Notes: generated by a model from the letters alone, not told the origin. A stretch of DNA of 64,000 nt from Arthrobacter sp. AZCC_0090 (GCF_014207375.1 NZ_JACHEE010000004.1:310001-374000); one strand, 5' to 3'; positions 17,616-25,411 are shown, counted from the first letter of the stretch. Made by a program: numbers and translations.

Positions 17616-17657
17616 AATGGCGGCCAAGGGAGCAAGTTGCCCGTCTTGGCCGCCGTT
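17616..17657 (-). terminator. Hairpin between fliC and fliD
   Basis: A 13-bp stem with one mismatch (AATGGCGGCCAAG and CTTGGCCGCCGTT) separated by 16 bases lies just after the fliC stop. There is no clear T-run, so it may only weaken read-through from the strong fliC promoter into fliD. Confidence 0.5.
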
Positions 17658-17702
17658 GGAGCTAACGCAGTTCCGCTACAAGTTGTCCTTTACCCGGAGG
17701 GC

Positions 17703-18539
17703 TTAGCGCAGGAGGGAAAGAACACCCTGGCCGGACTGGTTCGCCTGGGCCAGCATGGCCGTGCCCGCCTGGGACAGGATGTTGGCCTTCGTGTACTTGA
17801 CCATTTCCGCAGCCATGTCGGTGTCGGCAATACGGGACTGAGCAGCCTGCAGGTTCTCACCGGAGACGTTCAGGGTCTTGACCGCGTGCTCCAGACGGTT
17901 CTGGTTGGCGCCAAGGTCGGAGCGCTGGGCAGAGACAGCCGTGATGGCGGCGTCGATCGCAGTGATCGTGGTCTGGGCAGCAGCATTCGAGGTGACGTCG
18001 AAGCCGGTGGCGCCCGTGTTGGAGGACAGGGTGCCGGCCGCGGTCGCCACGTCGCCGAGGTTTACGGAGATGGTGTCGTTGACAGTGCCGCCGGTGCCTA
18101 CCTGGATGTTCTTCGATCCAGCCTGGAGCAGGTTGATGCCGTTGAAGTTCGTGGACTGCGTGATACGGTCCAGTTCCTTGCCCAGCGAGTCGGCTTCCTT
18201 CTTGATGGCGGTGCGGGACGCCGCGTTGTTCGTATCGTTCGAGCCCTGGACAGCCAGGTCCCGCATGCGCTGGAGGACGGAGGTGACTTCGCCCAGTGCG
18301 CCTTCAGTGGTCTGGATGAGGCTAATGCCGTCCTGCGCGTTGCGGGAGGCAACTGCCGAGCCGCTGACCTGGGACTTCAGGCCTTCCGAGATCGCGAGGC
18401 CCGCTGCGTCGTCAGCTGCACGGTTGATGCGCAGGCCACTGGAGAGCTTCTCCATCGACTTGGACACATCGTTCTGCGTGTTGTTGAGGTTGCGGTATGC
18501 GTTGTTAGCCATCAGGTTGTTGTTGATTGCCATGCCCAT
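17703..18539 (-). CDS. fliC: Flagellin FliC
   Basis: 278 residues, a short flagellin with almost only the conserved D0/D1 parts. The N-terminal region is NNNLMANNAYRNLNNTQNDVSKSMEKLSSGLRINRAADDAAGLAISEGL; the C-terminal region is DIADTDMAAEMVKYTKANILSQAGTAMLAQANQSGQGVLSLLR-like. The variable surface domain is reduced to about 80 residues rich in Thr/Ala/Asn. It is the filament subunit. The start at 18539 was chosen for GGAGG eight bases upstream; the second ATG at 18533 is possible. A sigma-28-type promoter lies 61 bases upstream. Confidence 0.95.
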   Translation of the reverse strand: MGMAINNNLMANNAYRNLNNTQNDVSKSMEKLSSGLRINRAADDAAGLAISEGLKSQVSGSAVASRNAQDGISLIQTTEGALGEVTSVLQRMRDLAVQGSNDTNNAASRTAIKKEADSLGKELDRITQSTNFNGINLLQAGSKNIQVGTGGTVNDTISVNLGDVATAAGTLSSNTGATGFDVTSNAAAQTTITAIDAAITAVSAQRSDLGANQNRLEHAVKTLNVSGENLQAAQSRIADTDMAAEMVKYTKANILSQAGTAMLAQANQSGQGVLSLLR

Positions 18540-18599
18540 GGTGTTTCCTCCGTGATTGGGTCTTCTACTTCCAGGCCATCCGTGGCCTGTCACTTCTGG

Positions 18600-18626
18600 T
18601 TATCGGAACCGGGAAGCCCGTGGTTA
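18600..18626 (-). promoter_or_regulatory. Sigma-28-type promoter for fliC
   Basis: Read leftward, TAACCACG is followed by 11 bases and TCCGATAA, a close fit to the flagellar sigma factor consensus. The fliC start is about 60 bases downstream, leaving a leader of roughly 54 bases. Confidence 0.7.
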
Positions 18627-18717
18627 GCAAAAACCCGCTAGGAATCTGCTGCAGCACACAAATCGACCGACTGCCGTTTGACTGGACAAAGCGCACAAAT
18701 CATGCATGAACGACTCC

Positions 18718-18744
18718 TAACGCATGCGACAGGGCGGCCGATAG
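18718..18744 (+). promoter_or_regulatory. Sigma-28-type promoter for flgN-flgK-flgL-fliW
   Basis: TAACGCAT, 11 bases, then GCCGATAG: the same element and spacing as at fliC, on the other strand. The flgN start is 88 bases downstream. It makes the 292-bp fliC/flgN gap a divergent late-gene promoter region. Confidence 0.68.
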
Positions 18745-18831
18745 TTGTCTTTAACGCGATGAAGGCACGGGGGAAGTGCTTTCTCGCGGGAACGCACCCA
18801 AAAACCAACCCGGAACTGGAGTTGACCCGCC

Positions 18832-19332
18832 ATGGCCATCCATGAACTGTCGGCCCTGCTGTGGCGAGAACGTGAGCTACTGGATCTGCTGACATTCAAG
18901 CTGGAGGAAGAGCAGCTCCTCCTCACAGCAGGCAAATCCCGCTGGTTGCCGCATGGCACGCGGGAAGTGGAACAGGTCCTGGAGCACCTGTCCAAGGCCG
19001 GCCTGGCCAGGGCTGTGGAAGTAGCGGCGGTGGCTGAGCAATGGGGCCTCTCTGCAGAGTCCTCGCTCGGCGAGCTGGCCGCTGCCGCCCCGGAAGAAGC
19101 TTGGGCTGATGTCCTGTCCGCACACCTGTACGCCATGCAGCAGCAGACCGCCACCATCAAGGAGCTGCGCGATTCCAACGAGCAGTTCCTGCGCGCCGCC
19201 GTCCGCTCCACCCAGGAAACCATGGCGGACCTGAAGCCGGCGGCCGGGACGTATGACTCCCACGGCCGGACGGGCTCCCAGGGCAGGACCGCGGAACCAG
19301 TGCCGTCCCGCTTCTTCGACCAGCAATTCTGA
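18832..19332 (+). CDS. flgN: Flagellar hook-filament junction chaperone FlgN
   Basis: 166 residues, helical, beginning MAIHELSALLWRERELLDLLTFKLEEEQLLL, the usual FlgN start. FlgN holds FlgK and FlgL before export. It heads the rightward operon flgN-flgK-flgL-fliW. The ATG at 18832 has GGAGT-like purines upstream (AACTGGAGTTGACC). The Gly/Ser/Arg-rich C-terminal tail looks disordered. Confidence 0.85.
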   Translation: MAIHELSALLWRERELLDLLTFKLEEEQLLLTAGKSRWLPHGTREVEQVLEHLSKAGLARAVEVAAVAEQWGLSAESSLGELAAAAPEEAWADVLSAHLYAMQQQTATIKELRDSNEQFLRAAVRSTQETMADLKPAAGTYDSHGRTGSQGRTAEPVPSRFFDQQF

Positions 19333-19365
19333 CCGAAACCCGGCCGGACCACCAAAGGACAAGCA

Positions 19366-20787
19366 GTGAGCACATTCGGCGGACTCAACACGGCCTACCT
19401 GGGCCTCACCGCAGCGCAGCAGGGCATCAACCTTGCCGGGCAGAACATCGCCAACGCCGGGACTGACGGCTACACGAGGCAACGCATCGAACAATCGGCC
19501 GTCGGTTCACCCGTCCGCACGGGCCTCAGTGCCGCCGGAGCGCAGGCCGGCCAAGGCGTGTCAGTGGACGGGATCGCCCGCCTCGGCAACAGCTTCCTCG
19601 ACGCCGGCGTGCGTTCCAGTGCCGCTCAGGCCGGCTACGCCGGCTTGAGGTCCACGGAACTCCAGCGGATTGAGGGGTCCCTCAACGAGCCCGGGGCTGC
19701 CGGGATTTCGACGGCGCTGCAGGCCTTCTGGTCTTCATGGCAAGGAATCTCCAACCACCCCGGGGAGGCAGCGCCGGCCGGCGCGGTGCTTCAGTCCGGC
19801 GCAACCCTTGCCGCGACTGTTTCAACGGGCTACCGGGCGTTGGATTCCCAATGGACGCGCGTTCGTGGGGAAGCAGCAACCACCGTCACCACACTGAACG
19901 ATGCCGCAGCCCGGGTCGCAGGACTCAACGCGACCATCCGCTCCGTGGCGGCCTCGGGCGGCTCTGCCAACGAGCTCATCGATGCCCGCAGCCAGGTGAC
20001 TGAAACCATCGCATCCCTGGCCGGGGGAACCATCCGGGAAAACACCGATGGGACGGTGGATGTTTTCGTCGGAGGCAACGCCATCGTCTCCGGCACTTCG
20101 CACCGCGATCTCATCTTGGGGGGCCAAACGACCATGGGCGCGCCCGGTTCAGCAGTGCAGTTGGAATGGGCCGATCGACCCGGTGCAGCAGTTCCCCTCG
20201 ACGGCGGAAAGCTCGCCGGTGCGGTATCCCTCCTCGCTCCCGCCGCAGCTGGAGGGACAAGAGGCACCATCTCCGAGGCCGCCGCTTCCTACAACGCCTT
20301 CGCCACCAAACTCATGAACGACGTCAACGCCGTTCACCGCACGGGGCAATCCACCACCGGCGCCACCAACCTCGATTTCTTCACCACCACCCCGGGTATC
20401 CCTGCGGCACTATCCCTCGGCGTGGTCCCGAGCAGTGCCGTGGGGATCGCTACCGGCGTTCCAGGTTCCGGCGCCCTCGACGGCAAAATTGCTGATGCCG
20501 TGGCCCAGCTTGGTGCCTCCCCTGGATCCCCCGACGCGTTCTGGGCCGGGATCGTGACCGGCATTGGAACGGTTTCCCGTTCAGCGCAGCAGCACGAGCA
20601 GCTCGCCGACGCCGCGAGCGCGGCCGCCGTCGGGCAGCGTTCCTCGGGCGCGTCGGTCAGCCTCGACGAAGAAAACATCAGCCTGCTCACCAACCAGCAC
20701 GCTTACCAGGCGGCTGCACGGGCGATGACCGCAGTAGACGAAGCCCTCGATGTCCTGATCAATCACACCGGATTGGTGGGAAGGTAA
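19366..20787 (+). CDS. flgK: Flagellar hook-associated protein 1 FlgK
   Basis: 473 residues. The N-terminus has FGGLNTAYLGLTAAQQGINLAGQNIANAGTDGYTRQ and the C-terminus SVSLDEENISLLTNQHAYQAAARAMTAVDEALDVLINHTG, both diagnostic. It forms the first junction ring on the hook. The GTG start at 19366 has AAAGGA. It lies 33 bases after flgN and three before flgL. Confidence 0.94.
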   Translation: MSTFGGLNTAYLGLTAAQQGINLAGQNIANAGTDGYTRQRIEQSAVGSPVRTGLSAAGAQAGQGVSVDGIARLGNSFLDAGVRSSAAQAGYAGLRSTELQRIEGSLNEPGAAGISTALQAFWSSWQGISNHPGEAAPAGAVLQSGATLAATVSTGYRALDSQWTRVRGEAATTVTTLNDAAARVAGLNATIRSVAASGGSANELIDARSQVTETIASLAGGTIRENTDGTVDVFVGGNAIVSGTSHRDLILGGQTTMGAPGSAVQLEWADRPGAAVPLDGGKLAGAVSLLAPAAAGGTRGTISEAAASYNAFATKLMNDVNAVHRTGQSTTGATNLDFFTTTPGIPAALSLGVVPSSAVGIATGVPGSGALDGKIADAVAQLGASPGSPDAFWAGIVTGIGTVSRSAQQHEQLADAASAAAVGQRSSGASVSLDEENISLLTNQHAYQAAARAMTAVDEALDVLINHTGLVGR

Positions 20788-20790
20788 AGC

Positions 20791-21678
20791 ATGCTGAACC
20801 GTGTCACGAACCTGACGATGTCCGCGGCCGCTCAACGGAACCTCCAGGCCGGGCAGTCCAAACTCGCCGCCTTGCAGGACAAAGCGAGCAACCTCAAGAA
20901 CATCACCCGACCCTCGGACGATCCCGCCGCCACGGCGAATCTCCTTGCCACGAAGAGCCAACTCAGCGCGGCGGGGCAATACGGAAACAACATCAGCGAC
21001 GGCAACGGGTGGCTCACCACCGCAGACTCGGCCCTCGGCATGTCCACCAACATCCTCAACCGCGTCCGGGACCTTACTGTCCAAGCCGCCAACGGCTCCC
21101 TCAACGACACCGCCAAGGAGGCGATCGCCGTCGAACTCGAAGGCCTCAACAAGGATCTCCTCGCCCAGGCGAATACCCAATATCTGGGCCGAAACATCTT
21201 CGCGGGAAGCTCCGATTCCGCAGGGGCGTTCACTAGCGCCACCCCGCCTGTGTACAACGGAACGCCAGGAAGCACCGTGGAACGCCGGGTTGATGCGTCA
21301 CAGACAGTGCGGGTAGATGCCGACGGCGGTGCGATCTTCGGCGACGGCGCCGGCTCGGTTTTCGCTTTGGTGAGCAACGTCGTGGCCGACATCCGCTCCG
21401 GCGCCAATGTCAGCAGCCGTTTGCCGGCAATCGGTGACAGGATCAAAACAGTCATCGAGGGTCGCGCCGAGGTGGGCGCGAGGCAAGCCAAGCTCTTGAG
21501 CGCCCAGGATTCCGTCGATGGGCTGAAGTTGACGCTGGACGCACAGCGCTCCGGAATTGAAGACGCCGACATGGGAAAGACGGTCCTGGACTTGAAGCTG
21601 CAGGAAACCAACTACCAGGTTGCCCTCGCGGTCACCGCCAAGGCACTTCAGCCCACGCTCATGGATTTCCTGCGATGA
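20791..21678 (+). CDS. flgL: Flagellar hook-associated protein 3 FlgL
   Basis: 295 residues with the flagellin-like N-terminus (RVTNLTMSAAAQRNLQAGQSKLAALQDKASNLKNITRPSDDPAATANL) and C-terminus (VLDLKLQETNYQVALAVTAKALQPTLMDFLR). It is the second junction protein between hook and filament. Its stop overlaps the fliW start (ATGA). Confidence 0.94.
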   Translation: MLNRVTNLTMSAAAQRNLQAGQSKLAALQDKASNLKNITRPSDDPAATANLLATKSQLSAAGQYGNNISDGNGWLTTADSALGMSTNILNRVRDLTVQAANGSLNDTAKEAIAVELEGLNKDLLAQANTQYLGRNIFAGSSDSAGAFTSATPPVYNGTPGSTVERRVDASQTVRVDADGGAIFGDGAGSVFALVSNVVADIRSGANVSSRLPAIGDRIKTVIEGRAEVGARQAKLLSAQDSVDGLKLTLDAQRSGIEDADMGKTVLDLKLQETNYQVALAVTAKALQPTLMDFLR

Positions 21679-22121
21679 GCACCGCACTGGCGTTTGGTGA
21701 GCTGAGCTTCACAGCACCGATGCCTGGGCTTGAAGCCGCAGAGGGGTTCGCCTTGCGGGGAATCGACGGCGCCCCCGGACTTTACGCCATGGAGTCAGCC
21801 AGCCCGCGCATCCGGATGTTCCTGGCCGATGCCGCAGTCTATGTTCCGGACTACGCCCCGGCCATCCCCCACTCAACGCTGGAGGTTCTCGGCTTGGAGC
21901 GGACTGGGCTGGACCGGACTGGCTTGGACGGGACTGGGTCGGAGCGGACTGGGCCGGACCGGACTGGGCGGGCAACCGTTCTCGTGGTGGTCAACCCGAC
22001 CTTGGAAAAGACCACGGTCAACCTCGCGGCACCGATTGTGCTGAACCCGGAAACCGGACGCTGCACCCAGGTTGTCCTGGACGGCGAGGACTACTCCCTC
22101 CGGGCCGAACTGAGCGCCTAA
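21675..22121 (+). CDS. fliW: Flagellar assembly factor FliW with a repeat insertion
   Basis: 148 residues. The core matches FliW (GLEAAEGFALRGIDGAPGLYAMES, YVPDYAPAIPHSTLEVLGL, VLVVVNPTLEKTTVNLAAPIVLNPETGRCTQVVLDGEDYSLRAEL). FliW binds flagellin and releases CsrA, linking flagellin level to translation. A loop of about 25 residues (repeats of RTGLD type) is inserted between two conserved strands, from five 15-bp tandem repeats at 21896-21970. csrA, the usual partner and often the next gene, is not encoded nearby. The start at 21675 overlaps flgL. Confidence 0.88.
   Translation: MSTALAFGELSFTAPMPGLEAAEGFALRGIDGAPGLYAMESASPRIRMFLADAAVYVPDYAPAIPHSTLEVLGLERTGLDRTGLDGTGSERTGPDRTGRATVLVVVNPTLEKTTVNLAAPIVLNPETGRCTQVVLDGEDYSLRAELSA
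21896..21970 (+). repeat. Five 15-bp tandem repeats inside fliW
   Basis: Five units of GGASCGGACTGGGCY, in frame, encode ERTGL/DRTGL/DGTGS/ERTGP/DRTGR. They widen a surface loop of FliW. The 15-bp period equals that of the two fliK tracts, but the sequences are unrelated. Confidence 0.85.
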
Positions 22122-22145
22122 GCAGCCCACTCCCCATTTTGACAC

Positions 22146-22190
22146 GTGAGATCTCGGCTCTTTCAACCCGCGAAAGAGCCGAGATCTCAC
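22146..22190 (+). terminator. Strong hairpin after fliW
   Basis: A perfect 19-bp inverted repeat (GTGAGATCTCGGCTCTTTC and its complement) with a 7-base loop is followed by TTTT. It ends the flgN-fliW operon. Its length and perfection exceed what a terminator needs. Confidence 0.75.
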
Positions 22191-22206
22191 TTTTCGCGCG
22201 CCACAA

Positions 22207-22280
22207 ACCAAAATTGTTTGGTAAAACCACTTGCGCCACGGGCTCTCCACGTCCATACTAAATGAACGTCATTCATTTAG
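22207..22280. promoter_or_regulatory. Two dyads upstream of the APC permease
   Basis: ACCAAA-N4-TTTGGT lies at 22207-22222 and CTAAATGA-N7-TCATTTAG at 22258-22280. Both are perfect inverted repeats in the only gap between fliW and the permease. They look like binding sites for a dimeric regulator; no regulator gene is adjacent. Confidence 0.4.
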
Positions 22281-22372
22281 TGACTCTCGTCTCACTGAAG
22301 AACGATCTGCATGACCGGATGCCACAGCATCACCCAGCAACACCTCTCGGCCATCTAGAAAGAGCCAATCAC

Positions 22373-23938
22373 ATGACTCAAATAACCCGCCCAAGCGCAA
22401 GGAAAACCGTGGAGGCCCACGATCCCGCCGGCACCGAACACGGCATCAGCGGCAAAGGACTCAAGACGGGGCAGCTGGGGCTCCTCGCCGTCGTCGTCCT
22501 TGGCATTTCCTCCGTGGCACCCGCCTACAGCCTGACCAGCTCGCTTGGCCCGGCAGTCAACGCAGTGGGACTGCAGTTGCCCGCCATCTTCATCGTTGCG
22601 TTCATCCCGATGATCCTGGTGGCCTTCGCCTACCGCGAGCTCAACGCGGACTCCCCTGACAGCGGCACCACCTTCACCTGGGCCACCAAGGCCTTCGGCC
22701 CGTTCATCGGCTGGATGGGCGGCTGGGGACTGCTGGCCGCCAATATCATCGTCCTTTCCAACCTGGCCGGCGTCGCGGTGGACTTCTTCTACCTCTTCCT
22801 TGCCCAGGTTTTCGGCAATCCCGATCTGGCCGATCTGACGTCCAACAAAGCCTTGAACATCGCCACCTGCCTGGCCTTCGTGGCACTGGCCGTCTGGGTC
22901 AGCTACCGCGGCCTGCACGCCACCAAACTGGTGCAGTACGCCATGGTGGGATTCCAGGTAGTGGTCTTGGGCGTCTTCATCGTCATGGCACTCACCCACG
23001 CATCCTCCGGCGACACCCCCACGGCCATTGCTTTCAGCTGGGACTGGTTCGACCCCACGAAGATCAGCAGCTTCGAGCAATTCGCCGCCGGCATGTCCCT
23101 GGCAGTCTTCGTCTACTGGGGCTGGGACGTCTGCCTGACGGTCAATGAAGAGACCAAGGGCGGCAAGGGTACCGCTGGCAAGGCCGGCACGACGACGGCG
23201 ATTGCCGTGCTGGGACTTTACGTCGCGGTGATCGTCGCCACGATGATGGTTGCCGGCATCGGCGGCGACGGCATCGGGCTGAACAACCCGGACAACCAGT
23301 CGAACATCTTCGCTGCACTGGCGTCGCCGGTCATGGGCCCGCTGGCCATCCTGATGTCCCTCGCTGTACTCGCAGGCACGGCGTCGTCCCTGCAGTCCAC
23401 CATGGCCTCCCCCGCCCGAAGCCTCCTCGCCATGGGACACTACGGCGCCCTGCCGCAGAAATTCTCCACCGTCAGCAAGCGTTTCGGTTCCCCGGGCTAC
23501 GCGACCATCGTTGCCGGCGCGATCTCCGGCGGGTTCTACGCCATCATGAAGGTGGTCAGCGAGAACGTCCTCAACGACACCATCCTGGCGCTTGGCTTGA
23601 TGATCTGCTTCTACTACGGAATGACCGCATTTGCCTGCGCTTGGTACTTCCGGCACAGCGTGTTCAGCAGCGTCCGCAACTTCTTCATGCGCCTGCTCTT
23701 CCCGGTGGTCGGCGGCGTGGTGCTGACGCTGGTCTTCATCCAGACGGCTGTGGACAGCTGGTCGCCGGACTTCGGCAGCGGGTCCGAAATCTTCGGCGTC
23801 GGCCTGGTGTTCATCATCGGCATAGGCATCTTGGCCCTCGGAGCGGTGGTCATGGTGATCATGGCCCGCGTCCGCCCCGGCTTCTTCCGCGGCGAAACCC
23901 TCCGCAAGGACACCCCGGCCCTCGTAGTTCCCGAGTAG
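22373..23938 (+). CDS. APC-superfamily amino acid permease
   Basis: 521 residues with about 12 membrane helices. The N-terminal helix region (GISSVAPAYSLTSSLGPAVNAVGLQLP) has the unwound GxxSxxP-type motif of APC transporters. ELNADSPDSGTTFTWATKAFGPFIGWMGGW matches the proton- or sodium-coupled amino acid/polyamine group. The start at 22373 was preferred over an upstream in-frame ATG at 22262 because AGAAAGAG precedes it and membrane homology begins soon after. The substrate cannot be read from sequence. It stands alone between a terminator on each side. Confidence 0.85.
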   Translation: MTQITRPSARKTVEAHDPAGTEHGISGKGLKTGQLGLLAVVVLGISSVAPAYSLTSSLGPAVNAVGLQLPAIFIVAFIPMILVAFAYRELNADSPDSGTTFTWATKAFGPFIGWMGGWGLLAANIIVLSNLAGVAVDFFYLFLAQVFGNPDLADLTSNKALNIATCLAFVALAVWVSYRGLHATKLVQYAMVGFQVVVLGVFIVMALTHASSGDTPTAIAFSWDWFDPTKISSFEQFAAGMSLAVFVYWGWDVCLTVNEETKGGKGTAGKAGTTTAIAVLGLYVAVIVATMMVAGIGGDGIGLNNPDNQSNIFAALASPVMGPLAILMSLAVLAGTASSLQSTMASPARSLLAMGHYGALPQKFSTVSKRFGSPGYATIVAGAISGGFYAIMKVVSENVLNDTILALGLMICFYYGMTAFACAWYFRHSVFSSVRNFFMRLLFPVVGGVVLTLVFIQTAVDSWSPDFGSGSEIFGVGLVFIIGIGILALGAVVMVIMARVRPGFFRGETLRKDTPALVVPE

Positions 23939-23952
23939 CCTCCAACATGAAG

Positions 23953-23987
23953 GAAGCCCTGTTCCGGACTCGGCGGAACAGGGCTTC
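23953..23987 (+). terminator. Terminator after the APC permease
   Basis: A perfect 14-bp stem (GAAGCCCTGTTCCG and its complement) with a 7-base loop lies 15 bases after the permease stop. The T-run is short. It separates this gene from the convergent AMIN-like gene. Confidence 0.75.
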
Positions 23988-24005
23988 TGTCATGTGTTGG
24001 TTGGT

Positions 24006-24551
24006 TCACCACATGTGGGCCACATCAATCACCAGGCGCGATCCCGTTCCGGGGCCGGCCAGTGTGAAGACCCTGAAGGGGAGCCGGGCACGGACCCCCA
24101 GGCCAAGGCTGGTGTAGCCCTCGAAGCTTCCCGCGTACGCCACCTGCCGGAAGGTCTTGTACCCGGAGACGTTCGTCAGTTCCGCTTTGTTGGCCGGGTT
24201 GTACGTTGCACTGCCGCTTGGGTTGTACGCCGGCGCGTTGACCGTGACTTGCAAGAACGCGTTACCCCTCAACTCAACGGGAAGTCCGGAGCCGTCCTGA
24301 ACTACCTGCGGAACGTAGCGGATTGAGTAGCCGGCAACCGTGCCGTTCAGGTCGATCACCAGACGGTCAAAGCAGGTTTGCTGACCCGTCCTGACATTGA
24401 CGACTTGCGCCTGGGTCAACGCAGGGGTGGACTTCGACAATGATCCCCAGACGATCCCGCAATACGGGGCGGCGGACGCCGCCCCCGGAGCCACGAAACC
24501 AAGTCCGGCGGCCACCATCAAAGCTGCCAACCACACTTGAAACTTTCTCAC
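24006..24551 (-). CDS. Secreted AMIN-like domain protein
   Basis: 181 residues. A Sec signal peptide (VRKFQVWLAALMVAAGLGFVAPGAASA) is followed by a small beta-rich domain. The motif TCFDRLVIDLNGTVAGYSIRYVPQV and the end RLVIDVAHMW fit the AMIN-like domain common in actinobacterial exported proteins, thought to contact the cell wall. Two Cys (positions near 33 and 62) could form a disulfide. The GTG at 24551 has GGAGGAG eight bases upstream. It is a single gene with no obvious partner. Confidence 0.75.
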   Translation of the reverse strand: MRKFQVWLAALMVAAGLGFVAPGAASAAPYCGIVWGSLSKSTPALTQAQVVNVRTGQQTCFDRLVIDLNGTVAGYSIRYVPQVVQDGSGLPVELRGNAFLQVTVNAPAYNPSGSATYNPANKAELTNVSGYKTFRQVAYAGSFEGYTSLGLGVRARLPFRVFTLAGPGTGSRLVIDVAHMW

Positions 24552-24795
24552 TGGGCCCACTCCTCCGAGTGCTTGAGCGATTTGATACCTCAAGCGTAGG
24601 AGCGTGGGGGCCCTTTAAGGGACTTCGTATCCGCTTCGGCGCCCAACTGTTAGTGGGCCTCGATTAGGGTCACAATGCGTCATTCATCCGCCCGGTTTCG
24701 GCGGTTTTCTCGAGTTCCGGCGCCGTTCCGCGCCTCTGTTCGTTATCCCGGATAACGACGCCGGAGCGGTGCCTTCTGAGGGGCCGGTGGCCTGC

Positions 24796-24893
24796 GTCAC
24801 GCACGGCAACTTTTTAGGGGTCTGCAGCCTGCCAAACCCCGGGATTCCGGGACCTTCGCGGGCGCGATCTGCCAAAAGTCTGCTGGGCGTGAC
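24796..24893 (-). repeat. 98-bp imperfect palindromic element, copy 2
   Basis: It has GTCACGC/GCGTGAC ends. In reverse complement it aligns with copy 1 (5118-5215) over its full length: GTCACGCC.AGCAG.CTTTTGGC, then an inner GATC/GCGC.CC.GAAATCCCGGGG-like core, then a CCAAAAA or CTAAAAA arm. Both copies are 98 bp. No open reading frame is inside, and no target-site duplication is evident. Confidence 0.75.
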
Positions 24894-24895
24894 AT

Positions 24896-24956
24896 GCAAA
24901 AGCCCCACCCGGCTGGTTTGGCGTTGCTGGTTTCCAGTCGAGAGGGGCTGCTTTGC
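24896..24956 (-). terminator. Terminator of the DUF4193 gene
   Basis: Read leftward, GCAAAGCAGCCCC pairs with GGGGCTTTTGC across about 37 bases, with two unpaired bases on one side. It ends in TTTT and abuts the palindromic element. Confidence 0.5.
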
Positions 24957-24965
24957 GTACGGGGT

Positions 24966-25268
24966 TTAGCCTTCGCAGTCGCGGCAGTACTTGAGGCCGT
25001 TCTTTTCCAGTGCGATCTGCGACCGGTGACGGACCAGGAAGCAGGATGAACACGTAAATTCATCGGACTGCTCCGGGACAACGATGACGGTCAGTTCTTC
25101 GCCGGACAAGTCGGCACCCGGAAGGTCGATGCCCTCGGCTGTGTCGTTCTCGTCGACGTCGATCACAGCAGTCTGGGCACCGGAGCCGCGCGACGCCTGA
25201 AGGGCCTCGAGCGATTCGGCGGGAGACTCTTCTTCGGTCTTGCGTGGGGCGTCGTAATCGGTAGCCAT
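24966..25268 (-). CDS. DUF4193 zinc-ribbon protein
   Basis: 100 residues. The acidic N-terminal half (DENDTAEGIDLPGADLSGEELTV) precedes a four-Cys ribbon, CSSC at about residues 73-76 and CRDC at 96-99, with FLVRHRSQIA between. DUF4193 proteins are small, highly conserved and nearly confined to actinobacteria; their function is not known. The start at 25268 has only weak purines (AAAGTGAACC). The gene is single, with its own terminator. Confidence 0.88.
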   Translation of the reverse strand: MATDYDAPRKTEEESPAESLEALQASRGSGAQTAVIDVDENDTAEGIDLPGADLSGEELTVIVVPEQSDEFTCSSCFLVRHRSQIALEKNGLKYCRDCEG

Positions 25269-25387
25269 TGTTGTGGTTCACTTTCGTTGCTGCATAGTGC
25301 CATTTCAGGCACCTCAGTGAAGCAGTTTAGGGCATAGTACACGCCATCAACGAATAGTGTGTTCAACAAGACATTTGGCCACATGAA

Positions 25388-25407
25388 AACCCCGGAATCT
25401 CGGGGTT
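25388..25407 (-). terminator. Rho-independent terminator
   Basis: Read leftward, AACCCCG, six bases, CGGGGTT, then TTTC. It lies five bases after the stop of the 58-residue gene. Confidence 0.65.
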
Positions 25408-25411
25408 CTAG

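Larger units (their letters stand above)
24594..24965. other. Gene-free stretch between AMIN-like and DUF4193 genes
   Basis: 372 bases with no supportable gene. It holds the promoter side of the AMIN-like gene, a perfect dyad CGTTATC-CCG-GATAACG at 24741-24757, the second copy of the 98-bp palindromic element, and the terminator of the DUF4193 gene. Confidence 0.7.

Noticed and set aside
22122..22260. A csrA gene directly after fliW
   Set aside because: No frame gives a CsrA-like sequence; the stretch holds a hairpin and dyads only.
5118..24893. The flagellar block as an invertible segment between the two inverted 98-bp copies
   Set aside because: The copies are too diverged for efficient recombination, no recombinase is nearby, and the missing flagellar genes are not found beyond the other copy.
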